Counted from the stretch's first letter, positions 16,694 through 26,019 are shown. The stretch is DNA of 33,899 bases from Sulfitobacter sp. (GCA_024637305.1 JAGXFI010000075.1:1-33899); one strand, 5' to 3'. A program made the numbers and translations. Notes: generated by a model not told the origin, from the letters alone.

Positions 16694-17739
16694 GCCGTGT
16701 ACAGACGATTACGATCGAGGAGGGGGATGCCGATCAACGGCTGGACCGTTGGTTCAAGCGGCAGTTTCCGCTGATCTCTCAGGGCCGCATCGAAAAAATG
16801 TGCCGCAAGGGCGAGATTCGCGTGAATGGCGGGCGGGTCAAGGCTGCAACCCGGCTTGAGGCGGGGCAGGAAGTGCGCATACCGCCGCTTCCCGAAGGCG
16901 AAGCGCCGCCGCCCCCGAAACGCAGTTCGATCAGCGAAGCGGATGCAAAATTCATTCGGTCTTGCGTGATCTATCGCGACGACCACGTCATCGCCTTGAA
17001 CAAACCGCCGGGATTGCCGGTGCAGGGCGGTTCGGGCCAGTCTGACCGGCATGTGGATGCGCTGGCCGAGGCGTTGATGTTTGATCTGGATGAGAAGCCG
17101 CGCTTGGTACATCGGATCGACAAGGACACCTCGGGCGTGTTGTTGATGGCGCGCACGCGGTCGGTCGCAGCGGCGCTGACGGCGAGTTTCCGGCACCGCG
17201 AGACGCGCAAAATCTATTGGGCAGCCGTCGCCGGTGTGCCACATCCACGGAACGGGACGATCAAGTTCGGACTGATGAAAGCGCCCGGACATGGTGCGCG
17301 CGGTGAGGGGGAGAAGATGATCTGCATCCACCCGCGCGAGATCGACGCAACCGAAGGGGCAAAACGCGCGACGACGGATTACGCGACGCTCAGCCAGGCG
17401 GCCAAGCGCTGTTGCTGGATGGCTCTGATACCAGTCACCGGACGGACGCACCAGTTGCGCGCGCACATGGCCGAGATCGGTCACCCGATCGTGGGGGACG
17501 GCAAATATGGTGGGTCGTCACAGGACAATATGGGCGACGGTTGGGGCGCGCAGCTTGGCGGCGACATTTCGAAAAAATTGCACCTGCATGCGCGGTCGTT
17601 GAAGATTGAGCATCCTGTAACCAAGGCGCAGCTGACCCTGACCGCCCCTTTGCCAGAGCATATGCAGCGCACCTGGGAGACGTTTCAGTGGGCAGCGTCG
17701 GACGTACCTGCCGACCCGTTCGAGGAAGGCTGGGCATGA
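16690..17739 (+). CDS. rluC: RluA/RluC-family 23S rRNA pseudouridine synthase
   Basis: The enzyme isomerises specific uridines in RNA, most likely 23S rRNA. From the ATG overlapping the crcB stop the protein has 349 residues. It has an N-terminal S4 RNA-binding domain (DQRLDRWFKRQFPLISQGRIEKM split over residues 15-37, then GEIRVNGGRVKA), a linker rich in proline, and the catalytic domain with NKPPGLPVQGG and HRIDKDTSG (141-149), where D144 is the nucleophile. PVTGRTHQLRAHM is also present. The RluC assignment over RluD fits size and linker but is not proven. The long ORF that extends into crcB in the same frame is an artefact. Confidence 0.9.
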   Translation: MSRVQTITIEEGDADQRLDRWFKRQFPLISQGRIEKMCRKGEIRVNGGRVKAATRLEAGQEVRIPPLPEGEAPPPPKRSSISEADAKFIRSCVIYRDDHVIALNKPPGLPVQGGSGQSDRHVDALAEALMFDLDEKPRLVHRIDKDTSGVLLMARTRSVAAALTASFRHRETRKIYWAAVAGVPHPRNGTIKFGLMKAPGHGARGEGEKMICIHPREIDATEGAKRATTDYATLSQAAKRCCWMALIPVTGRTHQLRAHMAEIGHPIVGDGKYGGSSQDNMGDGWGAQLGGDISKKLHLHARSLKIEHPVTKAQLTLTAPLPEHMQRTWETFQWAASDVPADPFEEGWA

Positions 17740-18422
17740 CGGACGGCCCGTTGCGATTGGTCATTTTTGACGTCGACGGTACTTTGGTGGACAGCCAGGG
17801 CGATATTCTGGGCGCAATGGTATTGGCGTTCGAAGCCGAAGGGCTGGTGCCGCCTGACCGTCTGGATGTTCTGGGGATCGTCGGATTGTCGCTGGACGTG
17901 GCCATGCCCATTCTCGCGCCTGATATCGCTGCCACTCGCCACATGCGGCTGGTTCGGGGTTACAAGGACGCCTATATGTCGCTGCGTGCTGACAGTGGTG
18001 CGGCACAGTCTTCGCCGCTCTATCCTGGTGCGCTCAAAGCATTGCAGGATTTGCATCAGGCTCCCGATGTCGTTCTGGGCGTTGCGACCGGCAAATCGCG
18101 GCGGGGGCTGGACAAGCTGTTGGAAGCTCATGATCTGCGCCATCTGTTTGTCACCCAACAGGTCGCGGATACGCATCCCAGCAAGCCGCATCCCTCGATG
18201 ATTCTGACCGCGCTCGCAGAGACAGGCGTTGCGCCGCAAGATGCGGTCATGGTGGGCGATACGAGTTTTGATATGGATATGGCCGCAGCCGCCGGGATTG
18301 CAGGGCTCGGCGTGTCTTGGGGCTATCACGTCTCCGAACGTCTCAGCGCCGCCCGCTACCGTGTGAACGACTTTGCCGAGTTGGCCGGAGTGGTGAAAGA
18401 TATCTGGAGCATACCGGCATGA
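17736..18422 (+). CDS. HAD-family hydrolase (phosphoglycolate phosphatase-like)
   Basis: This haloacid dehalogenase-type phosphatase has 228 residues from the ATG overlapping the rluC stop. Motif I FDVDGTLVD (residues 11-19) supplies the nucleophile D12 and acid/base D14. Motif II is VATGKS, motif III the KPHPSM lysine, and motif IV VGDTSFDM. A helical cap lies between motifs I and II. The substrate cannot be read from sequence; phosphoglycolate or another small phosphate ester is likely. It is coupled on both sides by 4-bp ATGA overlaps. Confidence 0.9.
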   Translation: MTDGPLRLVIFDVDGTLVDSQGDILGAMVLAFEAEGLVPPDRLDVLGIVGLSLDVAMPILAPDIAATRHMRLVRGYKDAYMSLRADSGAAQSSPLYPGALKALQDLHQAPDVVLGVATGKSRRGLDKLLEAHDLRHLFVTQQVADTHPSKPHPSMILTALAETGVAPQDAVMVGDTSFDMDMAAAAGIAGLGVSWGYHVSERLSAARYRVNDFAELAGVVKDIWSIPA

Positions 18423-19132
18423 GCGAATGGAAAGCCAAGCGGTTCTGGAAGGCAGCCGATGTCGTTGAAACAAAGGGTGGCTGGGCGGTGGAGCTTGATG
18501 GCCGTCCGGTGAAAACACCGGCAAAAAGGCCGCTGGCCCTGCCAAGCCACGCCATTGCCGCAGCGGTTGCCGCGGAATGGGATGCCCAAGAGGGTTTGAT
18601 CCGGCCGGAGACCATGCCGGTGACCAGAACGGCCAATGCAGCTATCGACAAGGTGGCGGTGCAGCATGCCGAAGTTGCAGATATGCTTGCGGCTTATGGC
18701 GACAGCGATCTGCTATGCTATCGCGCCGACGCTCCTGACGCGCTTGTGGCGCGCCAGAACGAACGTTGGGATCCCGTTCTGGACTGGGCGGAAGAAGCGT
18801 TGGGCGCGCGACTGGAGCCGAGAGTCGGTGTCATGCACTTGCCCCAAGACGCAGCAACTCTCGACGTTCTACGCGCGCAGGTTCATCAGTTGGACCCGTT
18901 CGAACTGGCCGCGTTTCATGATCTTGTCAGCCTTTCCGGTTCGCTTGTGCTTGGCTTTGCCGCAGAGCGGGGTGCCTTCGGAGCGCAGGAAATCTGGGAA
19001 ATTTCGCGCCTCGATGAGGAATGGCAGGCGGAACAATGGGGTGCAGATGACGAAGCGGAGGCGATGTCCGCTTTGAAAAGGCACGCGTTCCTGCACGCAA
19101 GCTGGATGTTGGACTTGCGGCGCAAACCCTGA
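18419..19132 (+). CDS. ATP12-family F1-ATPase assembly chaperone
   Basis: ATP12 proteins bind the F1 alpha subunit during ATP synthase assembly in mitochondria and alphaproteobacteria. The 237-residue protein starts MSEWKAKRFWKAADV and carries the family segments WAVELDGRPVKTPAKRPLALP, IRPETMPVTRTANAAID and CYRADAP.ALVARQNERWDPVLDW. The C-terminal part LSGSLVLGFAAERG is also typical. The start overlaps the HAD stop by 4 bp. F1Fo genes are not in the window, so its partner is elsewhere. Confidence 0.92.
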   Translation: MSEWKAKRFWKAADVVETKGGWAVELDGRPVKTPAKRPLALPSHAIAAAVAAEWDAQEGLIRPETMPVTRTANAAIDKVAVQHAEVADMLAAYGDSDLLCYRADAPDALVARQNERWDPVLDWAEEALGARLEPRVGVMHLPQDAATLDVLRAQVHQLDPFELAAFHDLVSLSGSLVLGFAAERGAFGAQEIWEISRLDEEWQAEQWGADDEAEAMSALKRHAFLHASWMLDLRRKP

Positions 19133-19359
19133 TCCGAAACCGCCGCCCCCCCAATAAATAGTCTTGCGAAAAGGACTTACTTAGCGTTAGGGCCGGTTTG
19201 ATCGTCATATTTTGAACACGGAACCCTTGACCTTCAAAGAGGAATCCCCGCACAGTTATGATACTATGCAGGATCACCCCTGCAAATTTACGCCGCCGGT
19301 GTGAAGAACATGCCGGTCAGAGCCGTCTTAACATGGCGGAAAATCAGGAAGAGGTAAAA

Positions 19360-20376
19360 ATGAAAAGAACTGTATTTCTCGGCGCTTTGACGGTCGCTGG
19401 AGTCGCGGCTGGCGCAGCAGCCGCCGCGACGCTTGACGATGTCAAAGCACGTGGCAAGCTCAATTGTGGCGTGACGACCGGTCTGGTCGGTTTTGCCGCA
19501 CCGGACGCAAACGGCGAATGGACCGGGTTTGACGTCTCTGTCTGTCGCGCTGTTGCAGCGGCGGTTTTGGGCGATCCGGCCGCAGTCGAGTTCGTACCGA
19601 CGACGGGCAAGACGCGCTTTACCGCACTTGCGTCTGGCGAAGTCGACATGCTGGCACGCAACACGACCTGGACCTTTAGCCGTGACGTCGATCTGAAGTT
19701 CGACTTTGTCGGCGTCAACTACTACGATGGTCAGGGCTTTTTGGTCCCCAAGGCGCTCGGCGTTTCCTCCGCCAAGGATCTTGACGGTGCAGCCGTCTGT
19801 ATCCAGACCGGCACAACGACAGAACTGAACCTCGCGGACTACTTCCGCAAGAACAATATCAGCTATGAGCCTGTTCCAATCGAAACAAACGCCGAAGGTC
19901 AACAGCAGTACCTGGCTGGTGCCTGCGACGCTTACACGACAGATGCTTCTGGTCTGGCAGCAACACGCGCAACTTTTGAAGCGCCGGGTGACCACATCCT
20001 GCTGCCTGAAATCATCTCCAAAGAACCTTTGGGCCCATTGGTTCGCCACGGCGACAATGAATGGGGTGATGTGGTGCGCTGGACGCTGAACGCGCTGATC
20101 GCAGCAGAAGAACTGGGCGTGTCCTCTGCCAACGTGGCCGAGATGTCCGGCAATACCAACAACCCTGAAGTGGCGCGTTTGCTTGGCACCGAAGGCGAGC
20201 TGGGCGCGATGCTGGGACTTAGCGCTGACTGGGCGAAAAATGCCATTATGGCAGGCGGTAACTACGGCGAGATCTTTGCCAAGAATATTGGTGAGGAGAC
20301 GCCGATCGGTCTGGCGCGCGGCTTGAACGCGCAGTGGACCGATGGTGGTCTGCTGTACACACCTCCGTTCCGCTAG
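19360..20376 (+). CDS. bztA: General L-amino-acid ABC transporter, periplasmic binding protein
   Basis: This family-3 solute-binding protein captures amino acids in the periplasm. BztA of Rhodobacter capsulatus (Glu/Gln/Asp/Asn) and AapJ of rhizobia are the models I recall. The 338-residue precursor starts at MKRTVFLGALTV, with GAGGTAAAAA before it, and has a signal peptide probably cleaved after GAAAA (about residue 22). Mature features are KARGKLNCGV, WTGFDVSVCRAVAAAVLGD and ARNTTWTFSRD. Four genes in the order binding protein, permease, permease, ATPase match the Bzt/Aap operons. A hairpin follows the stop. The 227-bp upstream gap has no promoter I trust. Confidence 0.93.
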   Translation: MKRTVFLGALTVAGVAAGAAAAATLDDVKARGKLNCGVTTGLVGFAAPDANGEWTGFDVSVCRAVAAAVLGDPAAVEFVPTTGKTRFTALASGEVDMLARNTTWTFSRDVDLKFDFVGVNYYDGQGFLVPKALGVSSAKDLDGAAVCIQTGTTTELNLADYFRKNNISYEPVPIETNAEGQQQYLAGACDAYTTDASGLAATRATFEAPGDHILLPEIISKEPLGPLVRHGDNEWGDVVRWTLNALIAAEELGVSSANVAEMSGNTNNPEVARLLGTEGELGAMLGLSADWAKNAIMAGGNYGEIFAKNIGEETPIGLARGLNAQWTDGGLLYTPPFR

Positions 20377-20389
20377 GAACTGACACGGC

Positions 20390-20418
20390 AAGGGGCGCAG
20401 AAAAACTCTGCGCCCCTT
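20390..20418 (+). other. Intercistronic hairpin after bztA
   Basis: AAGGGGCGCAG (20390-20400) and CTGCGCCCCTT (20408-20418) pair over 11 bp with a 7-nt A-rich loop and no T tract. Such hairpins after binding-protein genes commonly protect the 3' end and leave the binding protein more abundant than its permeases. Confidence 0.7.
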
Positions 20419-20506
20419 CTGCATGAGACGAATAAATAATTCTGATCCCTCCGCGTGGCTTGCCGCGCCAATGAGATGAGGGGCAGCCAACACAGGGACG
20501 TCCGTG

Positions 20507-21745
20507 ATGACGACATTAACCGACCCCCCAAGGGAGTCGTTTCGGCTCTCCATGCTTCTCTACGATACGCGCTACCGATCCCTGACCTTTCAGGCGATTG
20601 CCCTGTTGCTGCTGATCGTGGCGATTGCGTTTCTGGCGAATAACCTGGTGAGCAATCTTGCGGCGCAAGACCTCAACATCTCATTTTCGTTCCTGAGCAG
20701 TCCGGCCGGTTATGATATCAACCAGACACTGATCGATTACAACAGCCAGTCGAGCAACTTGCGTGCGGCTTGGGTGGGCATTCTCAACACGCTGCTGGTT
20801 GCGGTTCTGGCCTGTTTGACGGCAACGGTGTTTGGCGTTCTCGCTGGGGTTCTGCGCCTTTCCAAGAACTGGCTCGTGCGCAAGCTGATGGCGTTCTACG
20901 TCGAAATCTTCCGCAATATTCCCGTGCTGATCTGGATCATCATCATTTTCACCATCATGACTGCCGTGATGCCAGCGCCAACTGCGTTCCGAGGGGATGA
21001 CCCCGCTTCGTCGATGGTCCTGGATAGCATCGCCTTTACCAATCGCGGTGTCTATATCCCCGGACCGCATTTTTCGCGGGGGTTCGGTGCAGACGGAAAC
21101 GGGGCGCTTAATTGGTTGATCGTAATCGCCGTGCTCGTAGGATCCTTCTTTGCGACCCGGATGGTTACCGCCCGCGCCAATGCGGCCCAGGAAGCGACGG
21201 GGGTTCGCCCCAACACGCTGTGGCTTAACCTGGCGATCTGGTTCGTTCCGATCATCGGAGTGCTGGCTATCATGGGTCTCTATTGGGACATGCCGACGCT
21301 CAGCGGCTTCAACTTTTCCGGTGGTATCAAGATCGGGGGGCCGCTGATTGCTCTTTGGTTCGCGTTGTCGATCTATACCGGTGCGTTCATTGCCGAAAAC
21401 GTACGCGCGGGCATTCAGGCTGTTTCCAGGGGCCAGACCGAAGCGGCATCTGCACTTGGTCTGCGGCCCAAGCGGGTCATGAGCCTTGTCGTGTTGCCAC
21501 AGGCGCTGCGTGTCATCATCCCGCCGCTGATTTCGCAATACCTCAACATCACCAAAAACTCATCGCTGGCAATTGCGGTGGGGTATGCGGACATCACCGC
21601 GACTTTGGGGGGAATTACCCTGAACCAGACGGGCCGGGCGATCGAATGCGTTCTGCTGCTGATGCTGTTCTATCTCATCATCTCGCTTCTGATATCTGCA
21701 GTGATGAACGTTTATAATAGTTCAATGAAGCTGAAGGAGCGCTGA
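20507..21745 (+). CDS. bztB: Amino-acid ABC transporter permease (BztB/AapQ-type)
   Basis: One of two inner-membrane permease subunits. From the ATG at 20507 (an adjacent GTG at 20504 is less likely given the AGGGA spacing) the protein has 412 residues. This is much longer than standard HisM-type permeases because of a large N-terminal and central extension, as known for BztB. The BPD transmembrane domain contains SGQTEAASALG-like coupling motif GQTEAASALGLRPKRVM near the C terminus, which docks on the ATPase. Early helices include FQAIALLLLIVAIAFLANNL. bztC follows after 3 bp. Confidence 0.93.
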   Translation: MTTLTDPPRESFRLSMLLYDTRYRSLTFQAIALLLLIVAIAFLANNLVSNLAAQDLNISFSFLSSPAGYDINQTLIDYNSQSSNLRAAWVGILNTLLVAVLACLTATVFGVLAGVLRLSKNWLVRKLMAFYVEIFRNIPVLIWIIIIFTIMTAVMPAPTAFRGDDPASSMVLDSIAFTNRGVYIPGPHFSRGFGADGNGALNWLIVIAVLVGSFFATRMVTARANAAQEATGVRPNTLWLNLAIWFVPIIGVLAIMGLYWDMPTLSGFNFSGGIKIGGPLIALWFALSIYTGAFIAENVRAGIQAVSRGQTEAASALGLRPKRVMSLVVLPQALRVIIPPLISQYLNITKNSSLAIAVGYADITATLGGITLNQTGRAIECVLLLMLFYLIISLLISAVMNVYNSSMKLKER

Positions 21746-21748
21746 GCC

Positions 21749-23047
21749 ATGTCAGACACACATGCACAATCCGTAGCCTTCGTTCGTGAAACAGCGCTCC
21801 CGCCTGCTGAACCTCCGGTGGCAGAACGGGGGGTCTACAAATGGGGGCGCGAGAATCTTTTCGCGACCTGGCCCAACGCCCTGCTGACCGTCGCCGCGAT
21901 TTACGTGATCTATCTGGTGCTGGCCGCAGTACTGCCGTGGCTTCTTAACGGTATCTGGAATGCGCCCAGCCTGACGGCGTGCCGTGAAATCCTCGACGGT
22001 CAAACGGGCGGATGTTTTGCGGTTCTGGTGGATCGCTGGAACCAGCTATTGTTCGGGTTCAAATACCCGTCCGAGCTTTACTGGCGCCCGACGCTTGCAT
22101 TCGTGCTGTTGTTCGTGGCCGTCGCACCGGTTCTGTTCTTCGATCTGCCGCGCAAACTTCTGATCCTCACGTTGCTGTATCCGTTCGTGGCTTACTGGCT
22201 GATCTGGGGCGGAACGATCTGGATCCCCGTTATGGCGCTGGTCGGTTTCGGGGTTGGTTACTATGTCTACACCCTTTTGGTGCAGCGCAGCTTCGCGGCA
22301 GGTTTCTTTGGCGGCATCGCCGCTGCTGTCGCAGTGTTCTATGCTGCGGGTTTCATCGTTCCAATGCTCGCCCCCGCAAACCCCCTGCTTCCTGCGGTGC
22401 CTTCACGCGATCTCGGTGGCTTCATGCTCAATATGATGCTGGGCGTTACATGCGTGTCGCTTTCCCTGCCGATCGGGATTGCATTGGCGCTGGGACGGCA
22501 AAGCTCGATGCCGCTGATCAAGATCGTCTGTGTGGTGTTCATCGAATTCATTCGTGGCGTGCCGCTGATTACTCTGTTGTTCGTCGCAAGCGTGATGCTG
22601 GCATATTTCTTTCCACCTGAATCGCAGGTCGATCTGTTTCTGCGGGTGGTTATCATGATCACCATGTTCTCTTCGGCCTATATCGCCGAAGTGATCCGCG
22701 GAGGCCTCGCGGCGTTGCCCAAAGGGCAATATGAGGCGGGAGACAGTCTGGGTCTGGATTACGCGCAGGCCATGCGGCTGATCATCTTGCCGCAAGCACT
22801 CAAGATCTCGATCCCCGGTATCGTGAATATCGCCGTGGGACTGTTCAAGGACACGACACTGGTTTCGGTCATTTCAATGTTCGACCTTGTCGGCATGATC
22901 CGGGGTCCGATCCTTGCCTCGACCGACTGGAACGGCGTCTACTGGGAACTTCTGGGCTTTGCGGCCTTGCTGTTCTTCGTCGTCTGCTATGGCATTTCCC
23001 AATATTCGCAGTGGCTGGAACGCCGTCTTGCGACAGATCACCGATAA
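21749..23047 (+). CDS. bztC: Amino-acid ABC transporter permease (BztC/AapM-type)
   Basis: Second inner-membrane permease, 432 residues, with about eight hydrophobic segments. The first 200 residues hold several extra helices, and the conserved permease domain is C-terminal. It includes LGVTCVSLSLPIGIALALGR, FIEFIRGVPLITLLF and the ATPase-coupling loop KGQYEAGDSLGLDYAQAMRL. It starts 3 bp after bztB and ends 12 bp before bztD, so the permeases and ATPase are one translation unit. It probably forms a heterodimer with BztB. Confidence 0.93.
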   Translation: MSDTHAQSVAFVRETALPPAEPPVAERGVYKWGRENLFATWPNALLTVAAIYVIYLVLAAVLPWLLNGIWNAPSLTACREILDGQTGGCFAVLVDRWNQLLFGFKYPSELYWRPTLAFVLLFVAVAPVLFFDLPRKLLILTLLYPFVAYWLIWGGTIWIPVMALVGFGVGYYVYTLLVQRSFAAGFFGGIAAAVAVFYAAGFIVPMLAPANPLLPAVPSRDLGGFMLNMMLGVTCVSLSLPIGIALALGRQSSMPLIKIVCVVFIEFIRGVPLITLLFVASVMLAYFFPPESQVDLFLRVVIMITMFSSAYIAEVIRGGLAALPKGQYEAGDSLGLDYAQAMRLIILPQALKISIPGIVNIAVGLFKDTTLVSVISMFDLVGMIRGPILASTDWNGVYWELLGFAALLFFVVCYGISQYSQWLERRLATDHR

Positions 23048-23059
23048 GGAACCTCAACA

Positions 23060-23827
23060 ATGGCTGAAGCAAGACAACTGGAAGTCTCGGACGAGGTCGC
23101 CATCTCGATCGAGAAAATGAACAAATGGTTCGGTAGCTTTCATGTGCTGCGCGATATCGACCTGACAGTGTATCGCGGCGAACGGATCGTGATTTGCGGG
23201 CCTTCGGGGTCCGGTAAATCGACGCTCATCCGGTGTATCAATGCATTGGAAGAGCATCAGCAGGGCCGGATCGAAGTTGATGGCACTGTGCTATCTTCAG
23301 ACGTCAAGAACATCGACAAGATACGGTCCGAGGTCGGCATGTGCTTTCAGCACTTCAATCTCTTTCCGCATCTGACGATCCTCGAAAACTGCACACTGGC
23401 CCCGATCTGGGTACGCAAGACACCCAAGAAGGAAGCCGTGGAAACCGCGATGCACTTTCTTGAAAAAGTGAAAATTCCCGATCAGGCGAACAAGTATCCG
23501 GGGCAACTTTCAGGGGGGCAACAGCAGCGTGTCGCCATCGCGCGGTCACTGTGTATGCGCCCTCGGATCATGCTCTTTGATGAACCGACTTCGGCGCTGG
23601 ATCCCGAAATGATCAAGGAAGTCCTCGACACCATGATCGAGCTGGCCGAAGAAGGCATGACGATGCTTTGCGTCACGCATGAGATGGGCTTCGCCCGTCA
23701 GGTGGCGAACCGGGTGATCTTTATGGACGAAGGTCAAATCGTCGAGCAAAACGAGCCGGAAGAGTTCTTTAAAAACCCGCAAAGCCCGCGCACACAGCTG
23801 TTCCTGAGCCAGATCCTGGGACACTGA
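23060..23827 (+). CDS. bztD: Amino-acid ABC transporter ATP-binding protein (BztD/AapP-type)
   Basis: The ATPase that powers import. Its 255 residues contain Walker [10 protein letters not shown] (47-55), the Q-loop in [11 protein letters not shown], the signature LSGGQQQR (150-157), Walker [13 protein letters not shown] (170-181) and the H-loop [11 protein letters not shown] 20-residue extension before the nucleotide-binding domain ([18 protein letters not shown]) is typical of polar amino-acid transporters. It is the last gene of the operon and converges with sixA 22 bp later, with no clear terminator between them. Confidence 0.95.
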   Translation: MAEARQLEVSDEVAISIEKMNKWFGSFHVLRDIDLTVYRGERIVICGPSGSGKSTLIRCINALEEHQQGRIEVDGTVLSSDVKNIDKIRSEVGMCFQHFNLFPHLTILENCTLAPIWVRKTPKKEAVETAMHFLEKVKIPDQANKYPGQLSGGQQQRVAIARSLCMRPRIMLFDEPTSALDPEMIKEVLDTMIELAEEGMTMLCVTHEMGFARQVANRVIFMDEGQIVEQNEPEEFFKNPQSPRTQLFLSQILGH

Positions 23828-23849
23828 AGGCAGGCGGGTTCGATTCGCG

Positions 23850-24341
23850 CTACATCAGACGACGCAGCACGGTGAAATCTATCACCGTGCCGCTGTGCAT
23901 TTGCAGGTCTTTCCACTCGGAAATGTCGAAATCTGCGACCAGTGTCGCGCCAGTCGGGTAGCGACCAAAGTCATCGTCTGAGGGGGGCGTTTTCAGCAAA
24001 GCCTCGGCGAGTGTGGCGATGCCGGAGTTGTGACCCAACATCAAGACAGTCTCGCCCCCGGTGCCGCGCAGGACGGCGGCCATTTCTTCCGGTTCCGCCA
24101 GATAGAGGTTGCGCGCAAAGCTTGTGGTAACTTCAGGAAGGGACAGCCCCGCAAGTGTCTGCCGGGTCCGGGTCGCAGAAGAACAGATGACTTCGTCAGG
24201 GATATACTGCATTTCGCGCAGCCAGTTTCCCAATGCAGACGCACTTTTTCGGCCCCGTTCATTCAAGGGACGCGCGATGTCTGCTGTGCCGTCGCGTGAC
24301 CAATCGGATTTGGCGTGCCGCATCAGGATCAGGCGTTTCAT
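23850..24341 (-). CDS. sixA: SixA-type histidine phosphatase
   Basis: A small (163-residue) histidine phosphatase. E. coli SixA removes phosphate from histidine-containing phosphotransfer domains, but the substrate here is unknown. I chose the ATG giving MKRLILMRHAKSDW, with CGGAG at reasonable spacing. The catalytic RHAK (residues 8-11, H9 phosphoacceptor), the CSSATRTRQT segment and the second catalytic LGHNSG are intact. It starts 2 bp after the stop of the ferredoxin-like gene, so the two form one unit, and it converges with bztD. Confidence 0.88.
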   Translation of the reverse strand: MKRLILMRHAKSDWSRDGTADIARPLNERGRKSASALGNWLREMQYIPDEVICSSATRTRQTLAGLSLPEVTTSFARNLYLAEPEEMAAVLRGTGGETVLMLGHNSGIATLAEALLKTPPSDDDFGRYPTGATLVADFDISEWKDLQMHSGTVIDFTVLRRLM

Positions 24342-24343
24342 AA

Positions 24344-25000
24344 TCAAACTCCGAGAAAAGCGCGCATATGAAATGCCGATTGCGCCGGGGGACGGTCAAA
24401 TTCACGGCTGATCGGGCAGGCGTTGCGTACACGACACCCAACTGCCATGCACGAACCCGCGCCCGCCTCTGTCTTAAGGTAGGACTTGCAGTTCGGGACA
24501 TCGTAGCCGCGATCTGCGGACAATGCACCCACGGGGCATGAAGTTTCGCAGGGGCGTCCCACGCAGCTTTCGCACGGATCCCTCGCCGGGAGATCAGGCA
24601 AGTTGATCCTGCGGTCAAAAGCGAGCGCCCCACGGATCGAGATCATCAGGCCCGCCTTGTCATGCACCATCATCCCGGTCGGGCTTTGGTGAAAGCGGCC
24701 GGTGGCGAGCGCCCATGATATGAACGGTGCGTAGGGCGGGCCGTCGGACGGAAACATGGCCTGAGCCCCCACTTGCCTGGCCAAACCGCCAATGATGCGT
24801 TTAGACCATCGGTCGATGGGGTCAGCCGCGCTGTCGGAAAGTTCGGCGCTAAGTGTAAAAACCTGCCAGAAACTGCGATCAGCACCCAGAAGTATGCGCG
24901 TCGCGACAGGGTCTTTGGGGTCGTTGGCGTCAGGGTGATATCCGCCCATGATCATCAACCCGTGCACCGAAGCCGCCTGATCTATCTCGTCGTAGCTCAC
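24344..25000 (-). CDS. QueG-like iron-sulfur protein ('ferredoxin') lacking the cobalamin domain
   Basis: The protein resembles the 4Fe-4S half of epoxyqueuosine reductase QueG. The GTG start at 25000 gives MSYDEIDQAASVHGLMIMGG and 218 residues, which matches the family opening as I remember it; a TTG at 25045 would add 15 residues, and neither start has a strong Shine-Dalgarno. The C-terminal third has CESCVGRPCETSCP (C-x2-C-x4-C-x3-C) and a second set, NCKSYLKTE followed by CMAVGCRVRNACP, laid out like two clusters of QueG. The N-terminal part has PTGMMVHDKAGLMISIRGAL, also QueG-like. It is coupled to sixA. Function is unknown; electron transfer or a reductase role is plausible. Confidence 0.75.
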   Translation of the reverse strand: MSYDEIDQAASVHGLMIMGGYHPDANDPKDPVATRILLGADRSFWQVFTLSAELSDSAADPIDRWSKRIIGGLARQVGAQAMFPSDGPPYAPFISWALATGRFHQSPTGMMVHDKAGLMISIRGALAFDRRINLPDLPARDPCESCVGRPCETSCPVGALSADRGYDVPNCKSYLKTEAGAGSCMAVGCRVRNACPISREFDRPPAQSAFHMRAFLGV

Positions 25001-25109
25001 TTGCGCGCAAACGGTAGCGAATGAACTAGCGGTCGTGAATCCCAATTCGACATCTCAGCGGCTTCCATACAGGACCGGCAAACTCAATTGCCCCAATATT
25101 CATATCAAG

Positions 25110-25973
25110 TCAGCCAGCGCGAATGATGCTGCCAGCGCCGTGTTCGGTAAATAGCTCAAGCAGACAGGCATTGGGGGCTCGTCCGTCGAGAATCACAGCA
25201 GCGCGGACGCCCGCCTCGATTGCCTCCAAAGCTGTCATCGTTTTGGGGATCATTCCGCCAGCGATGGTGCCTTCGGCTGTCATTTCGCGGATCTGACTGG
25301 CTGTCAGTTCGGTCAGCACTTCGCCGGCCGCGTTCTTGACGCCTGCTACATCGGTGAGCAGGAGCAAACGATCGGCCTTGAGCGCGCCGGCGATTGCCCC
25401 TGCGGCTGTGTCGCCATTGATATTGAATGTCTCTCCGTGACGGCCCATGCCAAGCGGGGCAATGACCGGAATGATCTCTTTGTCGGCCAGATCGTGCAAG
25501 ATGCGCGGATTCACAACCACGGGTCTGCCAACGAGGCCAAGCGCGGGGTCTTCGGGTTCGCAGACAATCAGGTTGCTGTCCTTGCCGGACACCCCGACGG
25601 CGCGACCGCCCTGTTCGGAAATTGCCTGAACGATCCGTGCGTTGACGAGGCCGGACAGGACCATTTCCACAACTTCCATTGTCGCGGCGTCGGTCACGCG
25701 CTTGCCGTTCACGAACTCCGATTTGATATCGAGCCGTTTGAGCATGTCGTTGATCATCGGCCCGCCGCCGTGAACAATGACGGGGTTTACCCCGACCTGC
25801 CGCATCAACGCGACGTCACGCGCGAATTCCTGCATTGCTTCGTCGCTGCCCATGGCGTGACCGCCAAGCTTGATGACGACCGTCGCATCGTTGTAGCGCT
25901 GCATGTAAGGCAAAGCCTGGCTCAGCGTGCGCGCCGTAGCGCTCCAATCGCGGGTCATATCCTGAGTTCTCAT
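25110..25973 (-). CDS. argB: Acetylglutamate kinase
   Basis: ArgB phosphorylates N-acetyl-L-glutamate, the second step of arginine synthesis in the acetylated pathway. The ATG at 25973 gives [17 protein letters not shown] and 287 residues, with AGGA well placed (GACAGGAAAAAG). Key motifs are [10 protein letters not shown] (33-42), VHGGGPMIN (67-75), the substrate-binding NGKRVTD and the C-terminal [11 protein letters not shown]. Length and motifs fit the arginine-sensitive hexameric type, though feedback behaviour is not visible. It lies 46 bp after engB. Confidence 0.96.
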   Translation of the reverse strand: MRTQDMTRDWSATARTLSQALPYMQRYNDATVVIKLGGHAMGSDEAMQEFARDVALMRQVGVNPVIVHGGGPMINDMLKRLDIKSEFVNGKRVTDAATMEVVEMVLSGLVNARIVQAISEQGGRAVGVSGKDSNLIVCEPEDPALGLVGRPVVVNPRILHDLADKEIIPVIAPLGMGRHGETFNINGDTAAGAIAGALKADRLLLLTDVAGVKNAAGEVLTELTASQIREMTAEGTIAGGMIPKTMTALEAIEAGVRAAVILDGRAPNACLLELFTEHGAGSIIRAG

Positions 25974-26019
25974 CTTTTTCCTGTCCTGTCGTTGGTTGAC
26001 TATAGGCAGGGCGCACCGG

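Noticed and set aside
23867-23890. Inverted repeat GCACGGTGA/TCACCGTGC between bztD and sixA ends
   Set aside because: It lies inside the sixA coding end, has no T tract on either side, and can be explained by codon use; not enough to call a terminator.
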